5,637 nucleotides of DNA from positions 15,438-21,074 of the forward strand of contig DIUF01000083.1 of the NCBI GenBank assembly GCA_002422285.1, read 5' to 3'. A model generated the notes under the pieces. That model was not told where the DNA came from. It searched no databases and worked only from the letters and a program-made list of their open reading frames with translations. Each line of letters opens with the position of its first letter. The first letter of the stretch is position 1. This DNA comes from Flavobacteriales bacterium UBA6165. Lineage in GTDB: Bacteria > Bacteroidota > Bacteroidia > Flavobacteriales_D > Crocinitomicaceae. A program made the position numbers and the translations under genes. Below are positions 1 through 5,637 of this stretch, piece by piece.

Positions 1-1146
1 GATATTTATTCTTTTTCTAATGGTTTGAAAGATGGTCCTTTCATAGAATATCATGTTGCGGGTCATGCTGAGGTAACTGGCTTTTTCAAGAAGGGTTTAA
101 AGTCGGGTACTTGGACACATCGCTATTACACTGGTCAGCTTTTCAAAATTGTAAACTATGATGCAGGTATTTTGAATGGTACTTATGTAAATTATTACGA
201 CAATGAACAAGTGCGGGTATCAGGAAAGTATTTGAATGGCTTAAAAGACAGCACTTGGACTTGGTACACAAACACAGGTGTTATCGACATGACCGGCGAT
301 TTCATTGAAGACATTCAGCATGGCGACTGGGTCTTCAATTATCCAAATGGTCAGTGTAATTACAAGGGACGCTTTAATATGGGTAAGCGCAGTGGTGTTT
401 GGGTTTATTATTATCCTGATGGTACGCGCCACCGACAAGGCACTTTCAAAGATGATGTTGAAGATGGACGTTGGCAAACTTGGTATGAGAGTGGCAAACT
501 GCTCATGGATGGGGTCTATGTCATGGGCAAGGAAGAAGGCCAATGGTTGAATTATTGGGAGAATGGAAAAATCAAAAATTCAGGTCATTTTAAGAAGGGC
601 GTGCTTCATGGCAAGTGGGAGTCTTATTACCCCAATGGCAACATGAATATTTCAGGGGAATATAAAAATGGACTGAAATCTGGGCAGTGGATTGATTATT
701 ACTCGAATGGAAAAGCGCGCGAGTTGGTTACCTATAAAGTAATCAAAGTGAAGTCGAAATTGAATAAAACGACTTATAAGGAAAGTGTGCGACATGGAAA
801 ATATGAGGCCTATTCATCAAAGGATTACAAACTCACAGAGGAGGGGATGTATAAGAATGGTAAAAAAGACGGTTTATGGATTGCCTATCATCCTGGAGGA
901 AAACTACCCGCTGTAACCAGTGAATACAAAGAAGGTAAATTACATGGCACTGTGCGCGAATACGACTTCAAACCAGGTAAGCCATTGCGCTCCGAAACAC
1001 AGTATAAAGATGGCGTGAAACATGGCAAAATGACTGTTTACGATAAGCGTGGCAAGAAAGTAATGGAGAAATTCTTCGAAAATGGCGTTGAAGTAAAACA
1101 AAATGATTTTACGCCACCTCCACCAAGGAATAAGAAAAAGAAGTAG
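1..1146 (+). CDS. MORN_2 / YwqK-family repeat protein, 5'-partial
   Basis: The reading frame is open from base 1 to the TAG at 1144-1146, giving 381 visible residues. The first eight codons already form part of a repeat (SNGLKDGPF), so the gene starts left of the window; a TTG at 25 is an internal leucine codon. About 14 tandem repeats of 23-24 residues follow the pattern (F/Y)-x-x-G-x-x-x-G-x-W-x-x-Y-(Y)-x-x-G-x-x-x-x-x-G, for example at residues 124-219 (KRSGVW, EEGQWLNYWENG, HGKWESYYPNG). This is the MORN_2 signature of the family annotated as YwqK antitoxin (COG2849). A lysine-rich stretch at residues 244-257 interrupts the array. The last repeats are degenerate and lose the tryptophan, and the protein ends in a proline run plus basic tail (PPPPRNKKKK). 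Family membership is clear. The biochemical role is unknown; such repeats are thought to act as protein-binding or surface scaffolds. No toxin partner is visible. A signal peptide, if any, lies outside the window. Confidence 0.9.
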   Translation, partial: DIYSFSNGLKDGPFIEYHVAGHAEVTGFFKKGLKSGTWTHRYYTGQLFKIVNYDAGILNGTYVNYYDNEQVRVSGKYLNGLKDSTWTWYTNTGVIDMTGDFIEDIQHGDWVFNYPNGQCNYKGRFNMGKRSGVWVYYYPDGTRHRQGTFKDDVEDGRWQTWYESGKLLMDGVYVMGKEEGQWLNYWENGKIKNSGHFKKGVLHGKWESYYPNGNMNISGEYKNGLKSGQWIDYYSNGKARELVTYKVIKVKSKLNKTTYKESVRHGKYEAYSSKDYKLTEEGMYKNGKKDGLWIAYHPGGKLPAVTSEYKEGKLHGTVREYDFKPGKPLRSETQYKDGVKHGKMTVYDKRGKKVMEKFFENGVEVKQNDFTPPPPRNKKKK

Positions 1147-1252
1147 GTTTTTTTGTTGGCTTCTAGCTATTAGCTACTTTGTCAAAGTTTAGCCAGAAAG
1201 TCAATTAGATAGAAACAAGTGTTTTATACTTTCGAATTAAAAAAAACAACCG
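1147..1252. other. Convergent intergenic gap
   Basis: This 106-base gap separates the stop codons of two converging genes. It is AT-rich and contains no plausible ORF. It holds a run of seven T directly after the plus-strand stop (1148-1154), the tandem heptamer TAGCTAT/TAGCTAC (1164-1177), a short hairpin (ACTTTG/CAAAGT, 1176-1188), and a run of eight A (1239-1246) that reads as a T tract for the minus-strand gene. No convincing GC-rich stem precedes the plus-strand T run, so termination of the plus-strand gene is unclear. Confidence 0.7.
1176..1188. repeat. Short perfect hairpin in the convergent gap
   Basis: ACTTTG at 1176-1181 is exactly complementary to CAAAGT at 1183-1188; in practice this is a 5-bp stem with a 3-base loop. 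It might be extended across a TT bulge by GCT (1173-1175) pairing with AGC (1191-1193). No T tract follows on the plus strand, so it is not a standard terminator. It may be chance in AT-rich DNA. Confidence 0.3.
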
Positions 1253-1270
1253 CTAATAGCCATACAACGG
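1239..1270 (-). terminator. Weak candidate rho-independent terminator of the propeller gene
   Basis: Read on the minus strand, CCGTTG (1270-1265) can pair with TAGCGG (1255-1250), including two G-T wobbles, around a 9-base loop. After TTG comes a run of eight T (1246-1239). The 3' arm contains the TAG stop codon of the gene, so the stem overlaps the end of the coding region. The stem is short and partly wobble-paired, so it is only a moderate candidate. Its position and T tract are what favour it. Confidence 0.35.
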
Positions 1271-3715
1271 CGTTTTCCAAATTCCCAACCCAAAAGTTCC
1301 TGCGCGAAGCGTATTTTCTTTGTAGTTGATTTCGAGTTGTTCAGCATTGATTTTGGGATAATTCCCCGAATAATTTATCCACTCCATCATGGTTCTGTCG
1401 CGGTAATAAATGTTTTTATCGGTTGAAAGATAAATCCCATCATTCGTGCGGTAGTCCATCGCCATAGCAAGTGCAAATTCATCATTTGGCAAACCTTGAC
1501 CCCAATTCACCCAGCGGCGGCCATCAAACATCACGATTTTAGCTGAAGGATCTTCTTTGGTGCGCAATACGAGGTATATTCTGTTGGCATTTGTGGGGCT
1601 AGTTTCGATGTCAACCAGATCAATTTCGCGTATTTGTTCACGTGAAAGTTGTGTGCCCATGACTTTATTGAAACGATTAAAAAGCCGCTCAGAGATAAGT
1701 CTCCACTGTGCACGTCCACCTTCATCATGACGGGTTTTGTCCAAGCCAAAACAAGCGTCTAAATCTCGTCCAATGTATTTAATGACCATCGGGTTTTGGA
1801 TCTTATTCTTGGGGTCATCGGAGCCATTGATGATGATGTGCATGCTGTTTGGCGTTTGTGGAGAAAAAGATACTGAACGCCACCAGCGCCAATCATTGCT
1901 CCACCCAGCCCAATCTAATTCTGGGTTCAATTCAGCCAAATCCAATTTGCGGACGAATAATCCAGAAGCGGTATCTAATTGATGCAAGCCCACTTTGTGT
2001 TTCACGTAAAAAATACGTCCCGGTCGGAATGGGTCTTGAACAAAATTTCGGCGCTGAAAACCAATAACCGCTTCATGATTGGAGCTGAATTGCTCTGGAT
2101 TTGCGGTGATGGGTGCGACACCTGGTTTTAAGGGGGCATAGAAAGTGCGGTTTTCAGAAATGCGATAGACCCGTTTGTCGCTCACTTTGATAACCCGATA
2201 AAAATGATTGTATAAACTCACGTCAATGATAATGCGCGAATTATCAAACAAATCGATGATGCCTCCCGCGTTTTCCCATGTGGGTTCGGTGTGTTCGTTA
2301 CGTCCTTCATCCGCTCTGAAAAAATCAGTATTGGTGATATCAAATCCGCCAACTACATAAAAATTCGGGTCTTCAGATGCGCCTGAAAAACCATTGACCA
2401 ACATCACGTGCAGCCCATAATTCAATCCTTCGAAAAACACATCATTCATAGGATTGAACTGTGCAGGCTCGATGCTATTGGGCAGTTTAGTTCGAGCAAT
2501 TCCTCCATCGCAGGCCGCCAAAAGATAGCGCTGACCTCGATTGTTGTATATCCTGAGTTCATGGATATCGTCGTGAATGAGTCCTTTTCCAGTTTTGAAA
2601 CCTTGTCGTATGCCGCGGTGTTTTTTATCTGAAAAGTTTGGGTCGAAGGCAAAATGAAGTTTCACCCCGCTATACCAAACTCCTTTATTGATTGGGTCGT
2701 AAACCAAACCAGTGCGCGCTCCAAACAAAATCGATTGTCCTAAATGGGTGTCGTGGTCAACCATAATCGGTGATTCAAATTGGCCTTTATTAAAACGGAT
2801 TTTTGTGAGAATTAAATGGTTTGAATTTCCAATTTTAGTCTCTTGTCCCTGCTTGCGGCTGTAGGTCACATCTTGGTCTGATAAGATAAACACATCAAAG
2901 TCTTCTGAGTTGCGAACTTCACCCAATTCTACCAAGGCTTCTTGATTAATGCTGCCAAGTACAAGTTGTGAATTGGAACGAATCATGACGTTGTTGTACA
3001 AGGGCAATTCGGCCTTTTGCATAGCCGAGGCTTGATTTTTCAGTAGTTGATTTAAGGTGCAGAAGCGGATTTCGGGTGCTTTACTATCTTGATTGCTCCC
3101 GCCAAAAATGAATCCGTTAATTTTGGATTGTGCGTCGCGAAGCAATTTTATTGATTGCGTGGGCTGTTCAGAAAATTGTGTCCATTTTTGCCCCCTGTTA
3201 TCACTAATAAAAACGCCAATTGAGCTGCACAATACAATGTATGATTTTTGCTTGTCTGAAAATGAAACAGCATCGTAAACAATGTATCGCCCGTCGCTAA
3301 TTTTTTTGAGTGTTTCCCAGTTTTTGTTTTTGCTGTTGTATATGCCGCTTTCCATAGAATACTGCACTTTCACGCCGCCAACCGCAACATGTTGATTGCT
3401 CACCAAAATTTCGTTTTCACTCAAAAAAAGAATCTTGCCAACACCATTAGAACCCAAATGCTGGGTGGGAATTCTACTCCAATTTTTGCCCTCGTCTTTG
3501 CTTTCCCATAAGCCAGCCAAACGCCCCCCACAAAACCAATGGTTGTTGTTCCACGGACTCACTTCGATGAGGTTGACTTGCGCCGTTTCAAACAAATTCG
3601 GCTTGCCATTTACGGGTAGCAGATTGGTGGAAATGGGACCGACGTGGGTCCAGGTTTGGGCGATGCAAACTAGATTTATGCCAAAAATTAGTAGTGTGAG
3701 ATATGTCGATTTCAT
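1253..3715 (-). CDS. Secreted BNR-repeat (sialidase/VPS10-like) beta-propeller protein without visible T9SS sorting domain
   Basis: The protein has 820 residues with an ATG start at 3715. Residues 1-19 form a signal peptide (basic start, hydrophobic core, likely cleavage after CIA before Q20). Two Asp-box/BNR motifs are seen, SKDEGKNW (72-79) and a weaker SDNRGQKW (171-178). Later sections match the style of Bacteroidota propeller proteins: HDDIHELR followed by ACDGGI (381-406), SPTNANRIYLVL (706-717), GIYLSTDKNIYYRD (760-773) and the closing blade motif LRAGTFGLGIWKTPL (803-817). In related secreted proteins that closing motif (RAATYGRGVWE type) is usually followed by a linker and a T9SS C-terminal sorting domain; here the protein stops three residues later. 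A tryptophan cluster lies at 602-612. Expected location is periplasm or cell surface. No catalytic residues of a true sialidase can be assigned, so no enzyme activity is claimed. It lies 91 bases downstream of the Wzi-family gene on the same strand and may share its transcript. Confidence is high for the fold class, low for function. Confidence 0.85.
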   Translation of the reverse strand: MKSTYLTLLIFGINLVCIAQTWTHVGPISTNLLPVNGKPNLFETAQVNLIEVSPWNNNHWFCGGRLAGLWESKDEGKNWSRIPTQHLGSNGVGKILFLSENEILVSNQHVAVGGVKVQYSMESGIYNSKNKNWETLKKISDGRYIVYDAVSFSDKQKSYIVLCSSIGVFISDNRGQKWTQFSEQPTQSIKLLRDAQSKINGFIFGGSNQDSKAPEIRFCTLNQLLKNQASAMQKAELPLYNNVMIRSNSQLVLGSINQEALVELGEVRNSEDFDVFILSDQDVTYSRKQGQETKIGNSNHLILTKIRFNKGQFESPIMVDHDTHLGQSILFGARTGLVYDPINKGVWYSGVKLHFAFDPNFSDKKHRGIRQGFKTGKGLIHDDIHELRIYNNRGQRYLLAACDGGIARTKLPNSIEPAQFNPMNDVFFEGLNYGLHVMLVNGFSGASEDPNFYVVGGFDITNTDFFRADEGRNEHTEPTWENAGGIIDLFDNSRIIIDVSLYNHFYRVIKVSDKRVYRISENRTFYAPLKPGVAPITANPEQFSSNHEAVIGFQRRNFVQDPFRPGRIFYVKHKVGLHQLDTASGLFVRKLDLAELNPELDWAGWSNDWRWWRSVSFSPQTPNSMHIIINGSDDPKNKIQNPMVIKYIGRDLDACFGLDKTRHDEGGRAQWRLISERLFNRFNKVMGTQLSREQIREIDLVDIETSPTNANRIYLVLRTKEDPSAKIVMFDGRRWVNWGQGLPNDEFALAMAMDYRTNDGIYLSTDKNIYYRDRTMMEWINYSGNYPKINAEQLEINYKENTLRAGTFGLGIWKTPLYGY

Positions 3716-3806
3716 GCGTTGATTTGATATTTATGAGCGCCCTAGAAGCATCAAAAATTGTGCAATATTTATTGATTTCTGTTTAGATTAATGAAACTTT
3801 TACCCC
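3716..3806 (-). other. Leader/intergenic gap upstream of the propeller gene
   Basis: This AT-rich stretch of 91 bases lies between two genes on the same strand. No ORF and no terminator-like stem with T tract is visible after the Wzi-family stop codon, which fits read-through. The bases just before the ATG (AAATCAACGC) have no Shine-Dalgarno sequence, as is usual in Bacteroidota. No clear TTTG/TAnnTTTG promoter pair with a sensible leader length was found. Confidence 0.5.
3750..3776. promoter_or_regulatory. Imperfect 27-bp dyad, possible operator
   Basis: The segment has outer arms ATCAA (3750-3754) and TTGAT (3772-3776), with further symmetric positions inside; 9 of 13 position pairs are complementary around a centre at 3763. 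It lies 35-61 bases upstream of the propeller gene's ATG, a plausible place for a regulator to bind. AT-rich DNA gives such partial symmetry by chance, so this is a weak call. Confidence 0.2.
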
Positions 3807-5306
3807 CTAATAATTCCTTCTATCATTCCACAATTCACTTCTAAATCCGAAGAAGAGGCCGACGTAGTTGTTGGTGCTGCCTTGTTTGCTCAGCCACGAT
3901 GAATCGAGGGTGATGAAGGCGCGCATGCGGTATTTTGGGAATACTTGGTAGCCCACTGTGGCTTGAGCTTTCAGTAAATTGTATTTCTGTCCTGCGCCGA
4001 TGTGGTAACCATAGTCGATGCGTTTGCCGTCGTCGTCGAGTGGGCGATTCATATTGGACATATTGATGTCGCTGCCGTATTGGAAATTGGTGTTTTCGCC
4101 ACGGAGGAGATAGACCAAGTCGAAGCCATAATCCCAGCGGTTTTTGCGGTATAAGAAACGCGTTGAATTTTCAGCTAAATTGGCGCCATAAGGATGTGCT
4201 AGTGGCAAGTCCATGTTGGTGAAGGATTGCCCCGGATTGTTGTGTCCAAAGGTAAAAGGTCGCACCACGTTGACTTCTGAACTGTAAAACAGGGTGCCAT
4301 CGTTCAATTCGCTTTGACCCTTTAATCCCAACTGAAAACCAAATTTATTGGCCCACCAACGACTTCTGGCGCGGACTTCTTTCAGCAAAAACTCATCGAT
4401 GAGCACTTGACCGTAGAGCATCAATTTGGGCGAAAAGCGATACGATGTATTGATACCAATTTGAATTTTGTCTGTTGAACCCAAGCCGTATTCCACCGGG
4501 CGATACACCACCATCGGATTGAGGTATTCAAATTCAAAACCGCGTCTTTGCCCAGCGATCATGCCGTCGTAAACCACCGCTTCAAAAAAGCCGATGTTGA
4601 AGCCTTTGAAGAGGTTCAAACTCAAATAATGCATCGTGCTGTGTTTGGGTCGGAAGTTGTTTTGTCCGGGATTGGGTGTGTGCAAATAGGTGTGCAAGAG
4701 CACATATTCTGCGCGCCAAAGCTTCAAACGCAAGGCAGCAAAAGGGTAGGGCGAACCGTAATCGTCCAACAACAAAGAGCGGTCGCCTTCGCCAAAACGG
4801 TTTTGATCCAAACCCATTTGAAAATTGAAATATTTGTTGGGCGAATAACTCAAACGTGTGCGGATGTCGTGGTAATGCACGCCAAAATTTGGGATATTCC
4901 AGCGCAGGAAACTATATGGACTTGCGCTTCCAATATAAGGACGCGTTCCTTCAACGGCATAACCAGCTACATAAGCAAAACGCAAATGCATGCCTCTTAT
5001 GGGAATATAATCTGCGGCAACACCTGCGCCAATGCGCGCATTTCCTGACCTACTTAATCCTACAACAAAATCGCTCACAGGCATAAAAGACCAGCGTTTG
5101 GGCAGATAAGATTTATCCAAATTGGCGCCAAAATCAGTTCTTCGCTTGTTGATTCTTGGGTAAATGGCGCTGTGGAAGTCGAAATCATATTCTTGACTGT
5201 TGCTTGCGCTGTCTTGCCAATAATACGATTCCCAAGGCACAAATTCCTGTCCCCAAGAAAGGAGGGGAAGAAAAACGAGGATTAATATGGCATTGAGACA
5301 CTTCAT
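3807..5306 (-). CDS. Wzi-family (capsule assembly-like) outer membrane beta-barrel protein
   Basis: The protein has 499 residues. I chose the ATG at 5306-5304; the TTG one codon upstream is less likely and sits inside the end of the preceding gene. Residues 1-19 are a signal peptide (hydrophobic core, then LLSWG before Q20). Conserved blocks of the Bacteroidota Wzi family (Caps_assemb_Wzi) appear in order: GLDQNRFGEGDRSLLLDD and YPF (165-189), GFFEAVVY (239-246), EYLNPMVVYRPVEYGLGS (260-277), LYGQVLIDEF (297-306), WWANKFGFQLGLK (317-329), VVRPFTFGHNNPG (347-359) and LPLAHPYGAN (367-376). The remainder is alternating beta-strand sequence typical of a barrel. Wzi of Enterobacteria helps attach capsule to the cell surface. 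In Bacteroidota the same family occurs without capsule loci, and gliding-associated RemB-like proteins share, as far as I recall, similar motifs. No polysaccharide genes are visible here, so the exact role is open. The start overlaps the upstream stop (TGATG), implying coupled translation. Confidence 0.85.
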   Translation of the reverse strand: MKCLNAILILVFLPLLSWGQEFVPWESYYWQDSASNSQEYDFDFHSAIYPRINKRRTDFGANLDKSYLPKRWSFMPVSDFVVGLSRSGNARIGAGVAADYIPIRGMHLRFAYVAGYAVEGTRPYIGSASPYSFLRWNIPNFGVHYHDIRTRLSYSPNKYFNFQMGLDQNRFGEGDRSLLLDDYGSPYPFAALRLKLWRAEYVLLHTYLHTPNPGQNNFRPKHSTMHYLSLNLFKGFNIGFFEAVVYDGMIAGQRRGFEFEYLNPMVVYRPVEYGLGSTDKIQIGINTSYRFSPKLMLYGQVLIDEFLLKEVRARSRWWANKFGFQLGLKGQSELNDGTLFYSSEVNVVRPFTFGHNNPGQSFTNMDLPLAHPYGANLAENSTRFLYRKNRWDYGFDLVYLLRGENTNFQYGSDINMSNMNRPLDDDGKRIDYGYHIGAGQKYNLLKAQATVGYQVFPKYRMRAFITLDSSWLSKQGSTNNYVGLFFGFRSELWNDRRNY

Positions 5307-5308
5307 CA
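5304..5308 (-). other. TGATG stop/start overlap
   Basis: On the minus strand the TGA of the upstream gene (5308-5306) shares its A with the ATG of the Wzi-family gene (5306-5304). A one-base overlap of this kind is typical of translational coupling by re-initiation and fixes the start of the downstream gene. It also shows that the two genes share one transcript. Confidence 0.8.
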
Positions 5309-5637
5309 ATAATCGAAATATTGGTTGAACAATGGCGTGCGGATTCCCAAATTGAAAAACAAGGTTTCGTGCTTAAATCCACCTGTTGCTCTGGCTTGTC
5401 TGTATAGCGCCGAGGCAAAAATTTGCATGTTGTTTTTTCTGTTGAAGCGGTATAAAAAATCTACTTGCCCGAAAGCAACAACAGCGTTTTCACTGGGTGT
5501 TGATGGGTTGTATTGAATCACCAAAACGGGCGTGCCATAAATTTTCGTTTGCGGGTTATAGGTCGTGAACATCAAATTGCCCGCCACCGATACACCGAAG
5601 CGTTTGTATTCGTAATTCAATCGACCCAAAACCTCCT
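5306..5637 (-). CDS. Unrecognised protein, C-terminal part; probable outer membrane beta-barrel
   Basis: The frame is open from the right edge of the window to a TGA at 5308-5306, giving 109 complete residues. The codons before the TTG at 5629 (GAG GTT) remain open, so the gene continues to the right and that TTG is not a credible start. I do not recognise the family. The visible part consists of alternating hydrophobic/polar segments that look like transmembrane beta-strands: GVSVAGNLMFTTY (14-26), TPVLVIQY (35-42), VVAFGQVDFLYRF (52-64), MQIFASALYRQA (70-81) and ETLFFNLGIRTPLF (90-103). The short turns contain Asn, Pro or Gly and the end is aromatic (QYFDY). This fits the last strands of an outer membrane barrel. 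It could also be the tail of a larger surface protein. One-base overlap with the Wzi-family gene suggests a shared job in the outer membrane. Confidence 0.65.
   Translation of the reverse strand, partial: EVLGRLNYEYKRFGVSVAGNLMFTTYNPQTKIYGTPVLVIQYNPSTPSENAVVAFGQVDFLYRFNRKNNMQIFASALYRQARATGGFKHETLFFNLGIRTPLFNQYFDY

Noticed and set aside
25..27. TTG as the start codon of the MORN_2 repeat gene
   Set aside because: The frame is open to base 1 and the codons before it already encode part of a repeat, so this is an internal leucine codon of a truncated gene.
1..1146. A toxin-antitoxin module, because of the YwqK antitoxin family name
   Set aside because: No small toxin gene adjoins it in the window, and in Bacteroidota this family name mostly marks MORN_2 repeat proteins with no demonstrated antitoxin role.
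1120..1154. Rho-independent terminator for the plus-strand gene at the T7 run
   Set aside because: No stable stem can be formed by the purine-rich sequence just before the T run.
1253..3715. A true sialidase (exo-alpha-sialidase) assignment
   Set aside because: Only two Asp-box motifs are seen and no arginine triad or catalytic Asp/Tyr/Glu set can be assigned, so only the fold class is supported.
3396..3722. 108-codon plus-strand ORF opposite the start of the propeller gene
   Set aside because: It is antisense to the signal-peptide and BNR region of a clear gene and shows no domain features.
3726..3755. Bacteroidota-type promoter on the minus strand (TTTG at 3755-3752 and TAAATATC at 3733-3726)
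   Set aside because: The -7 element matches TAnnTTTG poorly and the implied transcription start would leave a leader of only about five bases before the ATG.
4548..5048. 166-codon plus-strand ORF opposite the Wzi-family gene
   Set aside because: It is antisense to a well-supported gene, its translation is low-complexity and unlike any family, and it has no signal or context of its own. It is a shadow.
5627..5637. AGGAGG followed by TTG on the minus strand, looking like a Shine-Dalgarno sequence and start
   Set aside because: The frame stays open through the motif to the window edge, the encoded product begins mid-barrel without a signal peptide, and Bacteroidota rarely rely on such sites.

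Overview
The window looks like a piece of a Bacteroidota (probably Flavobacteriia-like) chromosome. This rests on protein families, not on marker genes. There is a long MORN_2/YwqK-type repeat protein, a secreted BNR-type beta-propeller protein of the kind usually exported by the type IX secretion system (T9SS), and a Wzi-family outer membrane barrel with the motif set common in Bacteroidota. Base composition is moderate to AT-rich, and the only gene start preceded by a leader (at 3715) has an AT-rich leader without a Shine-Dalgarno sequence, as is usual in this phylum.

Layout: positions 1-1146 (+) hold the C-terminal part of a protein made almost entirely of about 14 tandem 23-24-residue MORN_2 repeats; its true start lies to the left of the window. 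Positions 1147-1252 are a convergent intergenic gap with a weak terminator for the minus-strand gene and small inverted repeats. Three genes then lie on the minus strand, read from right to left: the last 109 residues of an unrecognised, probably outer-membrane beta-barrel protein (5637-5306), a Wzi-family outer membrane protein (5306-3807) whose ATG overlaps the previous TGA by one base, and, after a 91-base gap, an 820-residue secreted BNR-repeat protein (3715-1253).

The minus-strand genes look like one cell-envelope transcription unit. The first two are very probably translationally coupled. The third may be read through from them, because no terminator is visible in the gap, but it could also have its own promoter. 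The propeller protein has a signal peptide but ends at the point where T9SS cargo normally continues into a C-terminal sorting domain. No mobile elements, CRISPR arrays, tRNA or rRNA genes were seen. I did not find a clear novel system; the points most worth a second look are the missing sorting domain, the TGATG-coupled barrel pair and the long repeat array.
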